DNA of 64,000 nucleotides from Methylobacterium sp. J-067 (GCF_022829465.1 NZ_JAKSXZ010000146.1:124001-188000), one strand, 5' to 3'. Positions 1 through 8,205 are shown, numbered from the stretch's first letter. Numbers and translations are program-made. Notes: a model not told the origin generated them from the letters alone.

Positions 1-2
1 CG

Positions 3-20
3 GCCCTGATCGATTTGTAA
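3..20 (+). CDS. 3' end of an upstream gene, probably phaA (partial)
   Basis: Five codons ending in TAA (Ala-Leu-Ile-Asp-Leu-stop) sit at the left edge, directly before a strong hairpin. In Methylobacterium-like genomes phaA (acetyl-CoA acetyltransferase) precedes phaB, so this is the likely identity. Five residues cannot prove it: the identity rests on position alone. Confidence 0.35.
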   Translation, partial: ALIDL

Positions 21-24
21 CGGC

Positions 25-50
25 GCCCCCTCGACAGCGTTCGAGGGGGC
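25..50 (+). terminator. Perfect 10-bp hairpin between phaA end and phaB
   Basis: GCCCCCTCGA at 25-34 pairs perfectly with TCGAGGGGGC at 41-50 around a six-base loop. It follows a TAA stop by four bases. There is no strong T run after it, so it may be a weak terminator, an mRNA 3'-end stabiliser, or an attenuating element between phaA and phaB. Confidence 0.6.
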
Positions 51-143
51 TACAAAAGTTGTCTTGAAGATCGGTGCGAAAAAAATGACGTGCGGACGTC
101 ATCCGTACGCAGCACAGATCGTGCGGCTTTAGGAGGAAACACA

Positions 144-872
144 ATGGCTCAAGGACGCGTCGCCCTCGTCACCGGCGGCACCCGCGGCATCGGCGCGGCG
201 ATTTCGAAGCGCCTGCAAGACAAGGGCTACAAGGTCGCCGCCAATTACGGCGGCAATGACGAAGCCGCCCAGAAGTTTAAAGACGAGACCGGTATTCCGG
301 TGTTCAAGTTCGATGTTGGCGACATGGCAAGCTGCGAAGCCGGCATCAAGGCGATCGAGGCCGAGGTCGGGCCGATCGACGTGCTGGTCAACAACGCGGG
401 CATCACCCGCGATGGCGCCTTCCACAAGATGACCTTCGAGAAGTGGCAGCAGGTCATCAAGACCAACCTCGACTCGATGTTCACCTGCACCCGTCCGCTC
501 ATCGACGGCATGCGCAGCCGGGGCTTCGGGCGCATCATCATCATCTCGTCGATCAACGGCCAGAAGGGTCAGGCCGGGCAGACCAACTATTCGGCGGCCA
601 AGGCGGGCGTGGTCGGCTTCGCCAAGGCGCTGGCGCAGGAAAGCGCCTCGAAGGGCATCACGGTGAACGTCGTGGCGCCGGGCTACATCGCCACCGAGAT
701 GGTGATGGCGGTACCGGAGGACATCCGGAACAAGATCATCTCCACGATCCCGACCGGCCGCCTCGGCGAGGCCGACGAGATCGCCCACGCGGTCGAATAC
801 CTCGCCAGCGACGAGGCCGGCTTCGTCACGGGCTCGACGCTGACCATCAACGGCGGCCAGCACTTCGTTTGA
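144..872 (+). CDS. phaB: Acetoacetyl-CoA reductase PhaB
   Basis: NADPH-dependent reduction of acetoacetyl-CoA to (R)-3-hydroxybutyryl-CoA, the second step of polyhydroxybutyrate synthesis in the cytoplasm. The 242-residue protein is a classical short-chain dehydrogenase. It has the TGGTRGIG cofactor motif at residues 10-17, NNAG in the central strand, a catalytic Ser at about 135/136, Tyr149 and Lys153 (YxxxK), and a family-typical C terminus with TGSTLTINGGQ. The ATG at 144 was chosen over an upstream in-frame ATG at 90 because AGGAGG lies at 131-136, seven bases before it, and the N terminus MAQGRVALVTGG matches the family. The preceding stop codon probably belongs to phaA. A strong hairpin follows. 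Confidence 0.95.
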   Translation: MAQGRVALVTGGTRGIGAAISKRLQDKGYKVAANYGGNDEAAQKFKDETGIPVFKFDVGDMASCEAGIKAIEAEVGPIDVLVNNAGITRDGAFHKMTFEKWQQVIKTNLDSMFTCTRPLIDGMRSRGFGRIIIISSINGQKGQAGQTNYSAAKAGVVGFAKALAQESASKGITVNVVAPGYIATEMVMAVPEDIRNKIISTIPTGRLGEADEIAHAVEYLASDEAGFVTGSTLTINGGQHFV

Positions 873-882
873 GGATCCAGAG

Positions 883-905
883 GGCGGGGGCGACAGGCTC
901 CCGCC
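883..905 (+). terminator. Terminator hairpin after phaB
   Basis: A 23-base hairpin with a 9-bp stem (GGCGGGGGC against GCTCCCGCC, one G-T pair) and a five-base loop starts 11 bases after the phaB stop. It is followed by the pyrimidine-rich TTCCTTC. It lies between phaB and the convergent toxin gene, so it probably ends phaB transcription. Confidence 0.6.
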
Positions 906-913
906 TTCCTTCA

Positions 914-1207
914 TCACTGCGACAGTCGCGCCAGCCAATCCTGCCGGCCATGCAGGACGCGGATGATCAAGATGTGATCGCCCGTGGCGGTATAGACGAC
1001 GACGTGGGCACCGTAGGGATACAACCGAACGGGCGGCGTGAATTCATTGCGCAACCGGGCCATATTGGGCTGCGACGCGAGCAGCGCGAAGGTTCGAAAG
1101 AGTCCATCCTGATAACGCTCGGCCTGCGTTCCTCCAAAGAGTCGTTCCCCCTGGAGATAGATGCCGACGATATCCTCGTCGGCCTGCTCGGTCGTCCGGT
1201 AGCTCAC
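914..1207 (-). CDS. ParE/RelE-family toxin of a type II toxin-antitoxin pair
   Basis: A 97-residue basic protein of the ParE/RelE toxin superfamily, expected to poison gyrase or cleave mRNA when its antitoxin is lost. Visible family features are the N-terminal helix (ADEDIVGIYLQGERLFG), the central ALLASQPNMARLR stretch and the C-terminal strand VYTATGDHILIIRVLHGRQDW with the conserved Arg-Val-Leu-His-Gly core. It starts with GTG at 1207, sharing bases with the TGA stop of the upstream antitoxin (GTGA), which implies translational coupling. Whether the target is gyrase (ParE) or the ribosome (RelE) cannot be told from sequence. Confidence 0.87.
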   Translation of the reverse strand: MSYRTTEQADEDIVGIYLQGERLFGGTQAERYQDGLFRTFALLASQPNMARLRNEFTPPVRLYPYGAHVVVYTATGDHILIIRVLHGRQDWLARLSQ

Positions 1208-1452
1208 GAGTCGCGGACGGCCGCGCGCTCACGGGAGAGACGACGGATGTCTTCTTCCGTTCGGTGGCTGACGCCGCTCTCGAGGCCCCGGTCGATCAGG
1301 GACTGAAGCTCCGCGATTGCGCCGAGGCGTTCCTGATCCCGCCGGATCAAGTCGCGGACGTAATCACTGGTATTGCTGTATCGGCCGTTCCTGGCCTGGG
1401 CCTCGACCCAATCCTTCATCGGATCGGGAAGCGAGACGTTCATGGTCGCCAT
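1204..1452 (-). CDS. ParD-like ribbon-helix-helix antitoxin
   Basis: An 82-residue ParD-type antitoxin. The N-terminal ribbon-helix-helix (MNVSLPDPMKDWVEAQ then SNTSDYVRDLIRRD) matches the ParD signature, and the charged C-terminal part should wrap the toxin. The ATG at 1452 is preferred because AGGAGG lies eight bases upstream. The longer reading frame would start at a TTG inside a perfect palindrome (1473-1487) that is more likely the operator. It precedes the toxin with overlapping stop/start codons, the usual order for ParDE. Confidence 0.87.
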   Translation of the reverse strand: MATMNVSLPDPMKDWVEAQARNGRYSNTSDYVRDLIRRDQERLGAIAELQSLIDRGLESGVSHRTEEDIRRLSRERAAVRDS

Positions 1453-1472
1453 GCCGACATCCTCCTCCACGA

Positions 1473-1487
1473 TGGCAAACTTTGCCA
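1473..1487. promoter_or_regulatory. Palindromic operator of the parDE-like pair
   Basis: TGGCAAA-C-TTTGCCA is a perfect 15-base palindrome 20 bases upstream of the antitoxin start. ParD-type proteins bind such sites as RHH dimers to repress their own operon, so this is the likely autoregulatory operator. The role is inferred from position and symmetry. Confidence 0.6.
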
Positions 1488-1625
1488 AACTTGAGGGGAA
1501 GGCTCAAGTCTCCATCGACGGCATGTCCCGTGCTTGCATGTGGCATCCCACGGGCTCAGGCTAGCCCGGTCGGGCCAGCCGACGGGTCTCGGGCCCTCCC
1601 ACCACGCTTCGCACGAGTATCGACG

Positions 1626-3215
1626 TTGAGAGACTTCTCCCGCCCCGGCCGTTCCCCCGTCCATGCGGCCAACGCCGCCGTGGCGACGTCCCATCCGCTC
1701 TCGACGCTGGCGGCCATCGAGGTGCTCCGCGCGGGCGGCAATGCCGTCGATGCCGGCATCGCGGCGGTGGCGGTGCAATGCGTGGTCGATCCGCTGATGA
1801 CCGGCATCGGCGGCGATTGCTTCGCCCTCTACGCCCCGGCGGGCGCCTCCGTGCCGGTCTCCATCGACGGGTCGGGCCGCGCCCCAGCCGCCGCGACGCC
1901 GGACTGGTACGCCGAGCACAGGATCGGCATCGCCCCGAATTCCCCCCATGCCGTCACCATCCCCGGCGCCGTTGCGGCCTGGGACGCGATGGTGCGCGAG
2001 CACGGCACCAAGTCCCTCGGTGAGTTGCTGCAGCCGGCCATCGGCTATGCCGAGAACGGCTTCGTCGTGCAGCCGCGCGTCGGCTGGGACTGGGCGCGCT
2101 GCGTGCCGCGCGTGGCGGGCGATGCCGACGCCGCCACCGTCTACCTGCGCGAGGGGCAGGCTCCGCTGATCGGCAGCGTGATGCGCCTGCCGCGCCTCGC
2201 CGCCACGCTGCGGCGGATTGCGGAAGTCGGGCCGAAGGGCTTCTACGAGGGCCCGGTCGCGCAGGACATGGTGAGCAAGCTCACCCGCCTCGGCGGGCTG
2301 CACACGCTGGAGGATTTCGCCCGCGCCCGCGCCGACTCGGTGACGCCCGTCTCGACCCGCTATCGCGGCTACGACGTCTACGAATGCCCGCCCGCCGGCC
2401 AGGGCCTCGCCGCGCTGATGATGCTCAACGTGCTGGCGCCCTACGATGTCGGCGCGCTGTCGGAGCTCGACCGGACCCACCTCTTCGCCGAGGCGTGCAA
2501 GCAGGCCTACCACCACCGCGATGCGCTGTTCGGCGATGCCGACCTCGCCAAGGTGCCGATCTCGCACCTGCTGTCGGATGCGTGGCACGCGGCGGCGCGG
2601 GGGGACATCGACATGGCCCGCGCCCGCGAGCCGGTGCTCTACCCGGAGGCCGCCGAGACCGTCGCGCACAAGGACACGGTCTATCTCTGCGTGGTCGACC
2701 GGGACGGCAACGCGCTCTCCCTCATCAACTCGATCTTCCAAGGGTTCGGCTCTGGCATCCTGGCGCCGGAGAGCGGCGTGCTGCTGCACAATCGCGGCCT
2801 GTCGTTCCGCACCGATCCCGGCCACCCGAACAGCATCGGCCCCGGCAAGCGGCCGATGCACACGATCATTCCCGGCATGGTGATGAAGGAGGGCCGGGCC
2901 GTCGCGCCCTTCGGCGTCATGGGCGGGCATTACCAGGCGATGGGCCATGTCGAGCTGCTGAGCGGCATCCTCGACCGGGGGCTCGACGTGCAGGAAGCCC
3001 TCGACGCCCCGCGGAGCTTCGCCTATGGCGGCGGCCTCGAACTGGAGAACGCCATCCCCGATGCGGTGATGGCGGGGCTGGCCGAGCGCGGCCATCCGGT
3101 GCTGCGGGCGCCCTTGCCGCTCGGCGGCGGGCAGATCATCTGGATCGACCGGCAGGCCGGCACGCTGTCGGCCGGCTCCGATCCGCGCAAGGATGGCAGC
3201 GCGCTGGGTTACTGA
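1626..3215 (+). CDS. ggt: Gamma-glutamyltransferase-family Ntn hydrolase
   Basis: A 529-residue gamma-glutamyltranspeptidase/acylase family member. The proenzyme self-cleaves before a nucleophilic threonine, here Thr351 in KDTVYLCVVD, followed by the conserved GNALSLINSIFQGFGSGI. The small-subunit Gly-Gly and the terminal SDPRKDG motif are present. The nucleophile context is D-T-V-Y rather than the T-T-H of the E. coli enzyme, a variant seen in a broad GGT-like clade whose substrates are not settled. No signal peptide is visible, so it is probably cytoplasmic. The start is placed at TTG 1626, because the reading frame upstream runs through the antitoxin gene on the other strand. Start uncertain. 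The M32 peptidase follows 13 bases later. Confidence 0.85.
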   Translation: MRDFSRPGRSPVHAANAAVATSHPLSTLAAIEVLRAGGNAVDAGIAAVAVQCVVDPLMTGIGGDCFALYAPAGASVPVSIDGSGRAPAAATPDWYAEHRIGIAPNSPHAVTIPGAVAAWDAMVREHGTKSLGELLQPAIGYAENGFVVQPRVGWDWARCVPRVAGDADAATVYLREGQAPLIGSVMRLPRLAATLRRIAEVGPKGFYEGPVAQDMVSKLTRLGGLHTLEDFARARADSVTPVSTRYRGYDVYECPPAGQGLAALMMLNVLAPYDVGALSELDRTHLFAEACKQAYHHRDALFGDADLAKVPISHLLSDAWHAAARGDIDMARAREPVLYPEAAETVAHKDTVYLCVVDRDGNALSLINSIFQGFGSGILAPESGVLLHNRGLSFRTDPGHPNSIGPGKRPMHTIIPGMVMKEGRAVAPFGVMGGHYQAMGHVELLSGILDRGLDVQEALDAPRSFAYGGGLELENAIPDAVMAGLAERGHPVLRAPLPLGGGQIIWIDRQAGTLSAGSDPRKDGSALGY

Positions 3216-3228
3216 CACGGGATTTCGG

Positions 3229-4719
3229 ATGAACGCCTATTCCTCCCTCGAAGCGCGCTTCGCCCGTCTTTCGGCCGTCGAGGGCGCGGCCGGCATCCTC
3301 GGCTGGGACGCGCAGACCCTGATGCCGGAGGGTGCCGCCGAGACGCGCGGCGAACAGCTCGCGGCGCTGCGCGGCCTCGCCCACGAGATCCTCACGGCGC
3401 CCGAGACCGCCGACACCCTGGCGGAGGCCGAGAGCGCGGGCAGGCTCGACGGCTGGCCCGCCGCCAACCTCACCGAGATGCGCCGCGCCTACATCCACGC
3501 GGCGGCGGTGCCCCGCGACCTCGTGGAGGCGGAATCGCGGGCGCGGTCCCGCTCGGAGATGGTCTGGCGGGAGGCCCGCCGGGACGCGGATTTCGCCCGC
3601 CTCGCCCCCTACCTCGCCGAACTGCTGCGGCTGGAGCGGGAGATCGGGCAGGCCAAGGGGGCCGTGCTCGGCCTCGATCCCTACGACGCCCTGCTCGACA
3701 GCTACGATCCGGGCATGCGCCGGGCGGTGATCGACCCGCTCTTCGCGGACCTCACCGCATGGCTGCCGGGCCTGATCGCGCAGGCGCGGGCGCGGCAAGA
3801 GGCGGCGGGCGCGCCCCTGCCCCTCGACGGCCCCTTCCCCATCGAGACGCAGCGGCAGCTCGGGCTGGCGCTGATGCGGGCGCTCGGCTTCGATGAGGGG
3901 CGCGGGCGGCTCGACATCAGCCTCCACCCGTTCTGCGGCGGGGCCACGGACGACGTGCGCATCACCACCCGCTACGACGAAGGCGACTTCTCCCGCGCGC
4001 TGATGGGCGTGCTGCACGAGACCGGCCACGCCCTCTACGAGCAGGGCCGCCCGGCCGCGTGGCGGCACCAGCCGGTGGGATCGGCGCGGGGCATGAGTCT
4101 GCACGAGAGCCAATCGCTGATCGTGGAGATGCAGGCCTGCCGCAGCCGCGAGTTCATGACCTACCTCGCCCCGCTGCTGCGCGAGGCCTTCGGCCGCTCA
4201 GGCCCCGCCTGGGAGCCGGAGAACCTGTTCCGCCTCTACACCCGCATCGAGCCGGGCTTTATCCGGGTCGATGCCGACGAGGCGACCTACCCGGCCCATA
4301 TCCTGCTGCGCTACCGGCTGGAGACGGCGATGATCGCGGGCGACCTCGCGGTGGCGGACCTGCCGGGCGCCTTCAACGAGGGGATCCGCGACTTGCTGGG
4401 GCTCACCGTGCCGAACGACCGGCTCGGATGCCTTCAGGACATCCACTGGCCGAGTGGCGCCTTCGGCTACTTCCCGACCTACACCCTCGGGGCACTGGCG
4501 GCGGCGCAGCTGTTCCGCGCGGCGAAGGACGCGGAGCCGGCCCTGCCGGGCTGCCTTGCGCAGGGCGATTTCGGCCCGCTGCGGGGGTGGCTGCGGACCC
4601 ATATCCACGAGCGCGGCAGCCTTCTGCCGACCGACGCGCTCCTGAGCGACGCAACCGGCTCACCGCTCGGGACGGCGGCGTTCCGGTCGCATCTGGAGGC
4701 GCGCTACCTGGGGGCGTGA
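3229..4719 (+). CDS. M32-family metallocarboxypeptidase (Taq-type)
   Basis: A 496-residue zinc carboxypeptidase that removes C-terminal residues from peptides. It carries HPF (in SLHPFCGG), DVRITTRY, the zinc motif HETGH at residues 263-267, HES with Glu293 as third ligand, IRVDADE, and GCLQDIHW followed by GYFPTYTLG, which are the M32 signatures in order. ATG 3229 was chosen because the earlier in-frame ATG lies inside ggt, and MNAYSSLEARF is the usual M32 N terminus. It starts 13 bases after ggt and is probably cotranscribed, suggesting linked turnover of peptides and gamma-glutamyl compounds. Confidence 0.93.
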   Translation: MNAYSSLEARFARLSAVEGAAGILGWDAQTLMPEGAAETRGEQLAALRGLAHEILTAPETADTLAEAESAGRLDGWPAANLTEMRRAYIHAAAVPRDLVEAESRARSRSEMVWREARRDADFARLAPYLAELLRLEREIGQAKGAVLGLDPYDALLDSYDPGMRRAVIDPLFADLTAWLPGLIAQARARQEAAGAPLPLDGPFPIETQRQLGLALMRALGFDEGRGRLDISLHPFCGGATDDVRITTRYDEGDFSRALMGVLHETGHALYEQGRPAAWRHQPVGSARGMSLHESQSLIVEMQACRSREFMTYLAPLLREAFGRSGPAWEPENLFRLYTRIEPGFIRVDADEATYPAHILLRYRLETAMIAGDLAVADLPGAFNEGIRDLLGLTVPNDRLGCLQDIHWPSGAFGYFPTYTLGALAAAQLFRAAKDAEPALPGCLAQGDFGPLRGWLRTHIHERGSLLPTDALLSDATGSPLGTAAFRSHLEARYLGA

Positions 4720-4725
4720 GCCCCC

Positions 4726-4742
4726 ATCGCGCGCTGCGCGAT
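4726..4742. terminator. Hairpin between convergent genes
   Basis: ATCGCGC-GCT-GCGCGAT is a perfect 7-bp stem with a three-base loop lying between the stop of the carboxypeptidase (4719) and the stop of the convergent small secreted gene (4742). There is no T run, so termination is only likely by position. Confidence 0.4.
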
Positions 4743-4981
4743 CAATCGCAGCTCTCCTTATGGACGGTCTTGCGATCGCCCATGTCGTTGGTCTTCGTAA
4801 CGGTCTTCGAGGAGCAGCCGTCGCTGCTCTCGCGGGTCTCGACGGTCTTGCTCTCGGTGGACGGGCGGTCGACCACGACGGTGTCGGGGCGGTCGCGCTC
4901 GATGACGGTGGTCTGGGCGGCAGCGAAATGCGGCGTCAGGCCGGCCAATAGCAGTGCGGCGGCGGGGACGAACAGACGCAT
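4742..4981 (-). CDS. Small secreted protein, unknown function
   Basis: A 79-residue protein not recognised as a named family. A signal peptide is clear: MRLF then a hydrophobic run ending AAA-Q, with cleavage near residue 22. The mature part is hydrophilic and rich in Thr, Val, Asp and Lys, with two cysteines (one in SSDGCSS, one near the end) that could form a disulfide in the periplasm. ATG 4981 is supported by GGAG at -9. An exact EcfG-type promoter sits 32-57 bases upstream, so it is probably a general-stress envelope protein. It lies downstream of phnN on the same strand but has this promoter of its own. Confidence 0.7.
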   Translation of the reverse strand: MRLFVPAAALLLAGLTPHFAAAQTTVIERDRPDTVVVDRPSTESKTVETRESSDGCSSKTVTKTNDMGDRKTVHKESCD

Positions 4982-5012
4982 GGTGGGCTCCTTGCAATCA
5001 CAGGTGCCCAGC

Positions 5013-5038
5013 AACGGTGAACGCCCGAATACGGTTCC
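5013..5038 (-). promoter_or_regulatory. EcfG-type general-stress promoter
   Basis: On the minus strand GGAAC (5038-5034) and CGTT (5016-5013) are separated by exactly 17 bases, matching the alphaproteobacterial EcfG consensus GGAAC-N16/17-CGTT. It directs transcription into the small secreted protein at 4981-4742. The -35 box starts three bases after the phnN stop codon. Confidence 0.7.
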
Positions 5039-5040
5039 GC

Positions 5041-5577
5041 TTACTGGCCGGCCCGAAGGTCACGCAAGAAGTCGGTCAGTATTCTCGCTCCCTCCTCCGG
5101 CGCCCCGGCATTGTCGATGGTCAGATCGGGCTCGACGCTGGCTTCCCGCGCGAGGCGGGCCGAGAGGTCGCCATCCTGCGCCCGCGCCCGCGTGGCGAGG
5201 CGTTGGGCCAACACCTGCGGCGGCGCGGTGATCTTCACCACCCGCGTGCCGGGATAGCGGGACCGAGCCTCTGCCACGATCCGGCGGGAGACGTTGCACA
5301 CCACCACGCGCCCATCGCGTGCGAGCCGGCCGCAGCGCGCCGGCAGGGCATAGCCGAGGCCATGCGCCCGCCAGGACAGAGCGAAGCGCCCCTCCGCTTC
5401 CGCGCGGGCGAAGGCGTCGTCATCGATGGGCGCGTTGTCCTCGTCGGCCGAGGGTGGGCGCGTAACGAGGCGCTGCGGGAAGACGATGCCGGGCTCGCCG
5501 GCCAGCGCCACCCGCGCCATGCGGATCAGCGTGTCCTTGCCCGCTCCGCTCGGGCCGACGACGAGGACGAAGCCCAT
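5041..5577 (-). CDS. phnN: Ribose 1,5-bisphosphate phosphokinase PhnN
   Basis: ATP-dependent phosphorylation of ribose 1,5-bisphosphate to PRPP, the salvage step at the end of C-P lyase metabolism. The 178-residue protein has a guanylate-kinase-like P-loop GPSGAGKD at residues 8-15 and RLVTRPP in the substrate region. The ATG at 5577 overlaps the phnM stop (TGATG); the longer frame upstream would run into phnM. It is the last gene of the phnGHIJKLMN unit. Confidence 0.93.
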   Translation of the reverse strand: MGFVLVVGPSGAGKDTLIRMARVALAGEPGIVFPQRLVTRPPSADEDNAPIDDDAFARAEAEGRFALSWRAHGLGYALPARCGRLARDGRVVVCNVSRRIVAEARSRYPGTRVVKITAPPQVLAQRLATRARAQDGDLSARLAREASVEPDLTIDNAGAPEEGARILTDFLRDLRAGQ

Positions 5578-6713
5578 CACACCACCCGGAGGCCGGCGCG
5601 CCACACCTCGCGCATCACCGGAATGCCGGCGGCGAGGCGCACGCGGGCGAGGTCGGCGCGCAGGCCGGGCCGCAATTCGCCCCGGTCGGTCAGGCCCGTG
5701 GCGCGGGCGGGGTTGGCCGTCACCGTGGCGATGGCCTCGGGCAGGCCGATGCCCGGCACCCGCTCGGGAATCACGAACGCGGCCATGGCGAGGCTCGCGG
5801 GCACGTAATCCGAGGAGAGGATGTCGAGGAAGCCGGCCTCGGCGAGGTCCTGCGCCGCGACGTTGCCGGAATGCGAGCCCCCGCGCAGGAGGTTCGGCGC
5901 CCCCATCATCACGGTGATGCCGCGCCCGTGGGCGGCCTCGGCCGCCTCGCGGGTGGTGGGGAATTCGGCGAGCGCCACGCCCTCGCCGGAGGCGAGATCG
6001 ACATCGCCCAGCGTGGTGTCGTCATGGCTCGCCAGCGGAATGCCCTTCGCCTGGGCGAGCGCCACCAGGGCCGGGCGGTTCACCGCGTTGAGCGCCCGGC
6101 CCTTCTCGATCTTCCAGGCAGTCGCCTTGCGGATCTCGTCGAGGGAGCGGCCTCCGCGCGTGGCGTAGGTCTCGTATTTGCCGATATCCCGGAACTGCCG
6201 CTGGCCGGGTGTGTGGTCCATCAGCGAGATCAGGTCGATCGTGTAGCGGGCGGCGAAGGTTTCGACGGTGGCGATCACGTCGTCCGAGGGCAATTCGCAG
6301 CGCAGGTGCGTCCGGTGCTCGGCCCGGAGCAGGTCGCCCTGCCGCGCCGTGTCAATGGCCTGCGCGAGGACATCGAGTTCGGGGCCGAGCCCGCTGCCGT
6401 CCGGGTCGCTGCCCGCGCGCAGGGAATCGAACACGGTGGTGATGCCCGACGCCGCGATCTGCGAATCGTAGGCGAGGACGGCGCCGAGGGGATGCCAGCG
6501 CACCTTCGGCCGGGGCGCGTAATGGCTCTCCAGATGGTCGGTGTGCAACTCGATCAGGCCGGGGATCAGGTGGTCGCCGCCGAGGTCGAGGCCGCGCTCC
6601 GGCGCCCGCCCCTCGCCGATCTCTGCGATGCGCCCGTCGACCACCGCGAGCCAGCCGTGCTGCACCCGGTCGGGCAGCACGAGGGTGGCGTTCTCGATCA
6701 CGAAATCCTTCAT
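5577..6713 (-). CDS. phnM: Triphosphate diphosphohydrolase PhnM
   Basis: Removes pyrophosphate from alpha-D-ribose 1-methylphosphonate 5-triphosphate to give the 5-phosphate that PhnJ acts on. It belongs to the amidohydrolase superfamily and is 378 residues long, the same length as E. coli PhnM. The metal-binding motif ELHTDHLESH is near residue 60, with LMDHTPGQRQFRD in the middle and SHDDTT further on, all PhnM hallmarks. It begins 20 bases after phnL and overlaps phnN by the TGATG arrangement. Confidence 0.95.
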   Translation of the reverse strand: MKDFVIENATLVLPDRVQHGWLAVVDGRIAEIGEGRAPERGLDLGGDHLIPGLIELHTDHLESHYAPRPKVRWHPLGAVLAYDSQIAASGITTVFDSLRAGSDPDGSGLGPELDVLAQAIDTARQGDLLRAEHRTHLRCELPSDDVIATVETFAARYTIDLISLMDHTPGQRQFRDIGKYETYATRGGRSLDEIRKATAWKIEKGRALNAVNRPALVALAQAKGIPLASHDDTTLGDVDLASGEGVALAEFPTTREAAEAAHGRGITVMMGAPNLLRGGSHSGNVAAQDLAEAGFLDILSSDYVPASLAMAAFVIPERVPGIGLPEAIATVTANPARATGLTDRGELRPGLRADLARVRLAAGIPVMREVWRAGLRVV

Positions 6714-6733
6714 CGAAGTCCCGTCCTTGCCCA

Positions 6734-7438
6734 TCATGCCGCCCGCGCCGTGCCGAACGCCGTTACGTCGATGATCCGCCCGCCGATGGCCTCGCGCATG
6801 GCCGCGTCGTGGACGATGCCGAGGATCGCCGCGCCCGCCGCCCTTCGCTCGGCGATCAGATCCGCCACCACGGCGCGGTTCTCCGCGTCGAGGGAGGCGG
6901 TCGGCTCGTCCAGCAGCAGGATCGGCCGGGGCGCGATCAGGCCGCGGGCGATGTTCACCCGCTGCTGCTCGCCGCCGGAGAAGGTCGCGGGCGGCAGGCC
7001 CCACAGCCGCTCGGGCAGATTGAGCCGCGCCAGCAGGTCGCCCGCCCGATCGCGGGCCTCGCCCTCGGACAGCCCGCCCTCGCGGCCCGCCGCCTCGACC
7101 ACGTCGCGGGCCGACACGCGGGGGATCACCCGCAGAAATTGCGAGACGTAGGACATGGTCCGCGCCCGGAGCGCCAGCACGTCGCGGGGGGCGGCGCGGG
7201 CCACGTCCACCACGCGCTCGCCGTCGCGGACGAGGATCGCGCCGGAATCGCAGCGATAATTGCCGTAGGCCATGCGCAGCAGCGAGGACTTGCCCGCCCC
7301 GGACGGCCCCCACAGCACGGCGCATTCGCCGGGCGCGACGGAAAAGGTCGCGCCTAAGACCACCTGCAGCACGGTGCCGCCGCGCAGGTGCAGGGTGAAG
7401 CTCTTGGCGACGTCGCGGAATTCGAGGGCGGTGGTCAT
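6734..7438 (-). CDS. phnL: C-P lyase complex ATP-binding protein PhnL
   Basis: ABC-type ATPase of the C-P lyase machinery, 234 residues. It shows Walker A GPSGAGKSS at residues 44-52, the signature FSGGEQQRVNIARG and Walker B ILLLDEPTASLD. Published structural work on E. coli places PhnK and PhnL on the PhnGHIJ core rather than in a membrane transporter. The ATG at 7438 overlaps the stop of phnK by four bases (ATGA), which fixes the start. Confidence 0.94.
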   Translation of the reverse strand: MTTALEFRDVAKSFTLHLRGGTVLQVVLGATFSVAPGECAVLWGPSGAGKSSLLRMAYGNYRCDSGAILVRDGERVVDVARAAPRDVLALRARTMSYVSQFLRVIPRVSARDVVEAAGREGGLSEGEARDRAGDLLARLNLPERLWGLPPATFSGGEQQRVNIARGLIAPRPILLLDEPTASLDAENRAVVADLIAERRAAGAAILGIVHDAAMREAIGGRIIDVTAFGTARAA

Positions 7439-8205
7439 GCGGCGAGCACCGAGGAGACGAGGAGTTGAGTGTAGGCGTCGGCGGGGTCGTCCAGCACCTG
7501 ATCGGTCAGGCCGGTTTCGACCACCTTGCCCGCACGCATCACGGCGATGCGGTGGGACAGGAGCCGCGCCACGGCGAGGTCGTGGGTGACGATGACGACA
7601 GCGAGGCCGAGTTCGCCCGAGAGCCGCCGGATCAGGTCGAGGAGACGGGCCTGCACCGAGACGTCGAGGCCGGAGGTCGGCTCGTCCATCAGCACGAGGC
7701 GGGGCGCGGTGACGAGGTTGCGGGCGATCTGCAACCGCTGGCGCATGCCGCCGGAGAAGCGCGTCGGCGGATCGTCGATCCGGTCGGCGGCGATCTCCAC
7801 GCGGTCGAGCCAATCGAGCGCCTGGGCGCGGATGTTGCCATAGTGGCGCTGCCCGAGCCCCATCAGCCGCTCGCCGACATTGCCGCCGGCCGAGACCGCC
7901 ATGCGCAATCCCTGCGCCGCGTCCTGCCGGACGAAGCCCCAATCGGTGCGGGCGAGCGCCCGCAGTTCCGCCGGGCCGATCTCCCCGAGCGAGCGCACCC
8001 GGCCCTCCCGGTCGCGATAGCGGACCGCGCCGTCATCCGGGGCCAGCTCGCCCGCGAGCATCGAGAGCAGGGTCGACTTGCCCGAACCCGATTCCCCGAC
8101 GATCGCCAGTACTTCCCCCTCGGTGACGTCGATATCGACGCCATCGCAGGCCTTGCGCGGGCCGTAGCTCTTGGTGAGGCCGTGGGCCGAGAGCAGCGGG
8201 GTCAT
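7435..8205 (-). CDS. phnK: C-P lyase complex ATP-binding protein PhnK
   Basis: Second ABC-type ATPase of the complex, 256 residues, resembling oligopeptide-transporter ATPases. Walker A GESGSGKST is at residues 37-45, the signature is FSGGMRQRLQIARN, and Walker B LVLMDEPTSGLDVSVQ follows. Known to dock on the PhnJ subunit. It overlaps phnJ upstream and phnL downstream by four bases each, so it is translationally coupled on both sides. Confidence 0.95.
   Translation of the reverse strand: MTPLLSAHGLTKSYGPRKACDGVDIDVTEGEVLAIVGESGSGKSTLLSMLAGELAPDDGAVRYRDREGRVRSLGEIGPAELRALARTDWGFVRQDAAQGLRMAVSAGGNVGERLMGLGQRHYGNIRAQALDWLDRVEIAADRIDDPPTRFSGGMRQRLQIARNLVTAPRLVLMDEPTSGLDVSVQARLLDLIRRLSGELGLAVVIVTHDLAVARLLSHRIAVMRAGKVVETGLTDQVLDDPADAYTQLLVSSVLAA

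Noticed and set aside
90-143. ATG at 90 as a longer start of phaB
   Set aside because: It has no ribosome-binding site and adds an unrelated 18-residue extension; AGGAGG precedes ATG 144.
914-1452. Defence island around the toxin-antitoxin pairs
   Set aside because: Each pair stands alone between housekeeping genes, with no restriction, retron, CBASS or similar genes beside it.
1317-1625. Upstream extension of ggt
   Set aside because: It runs antisense through the antitoxin gene and has no GGT similarity before the TTG at 1626.
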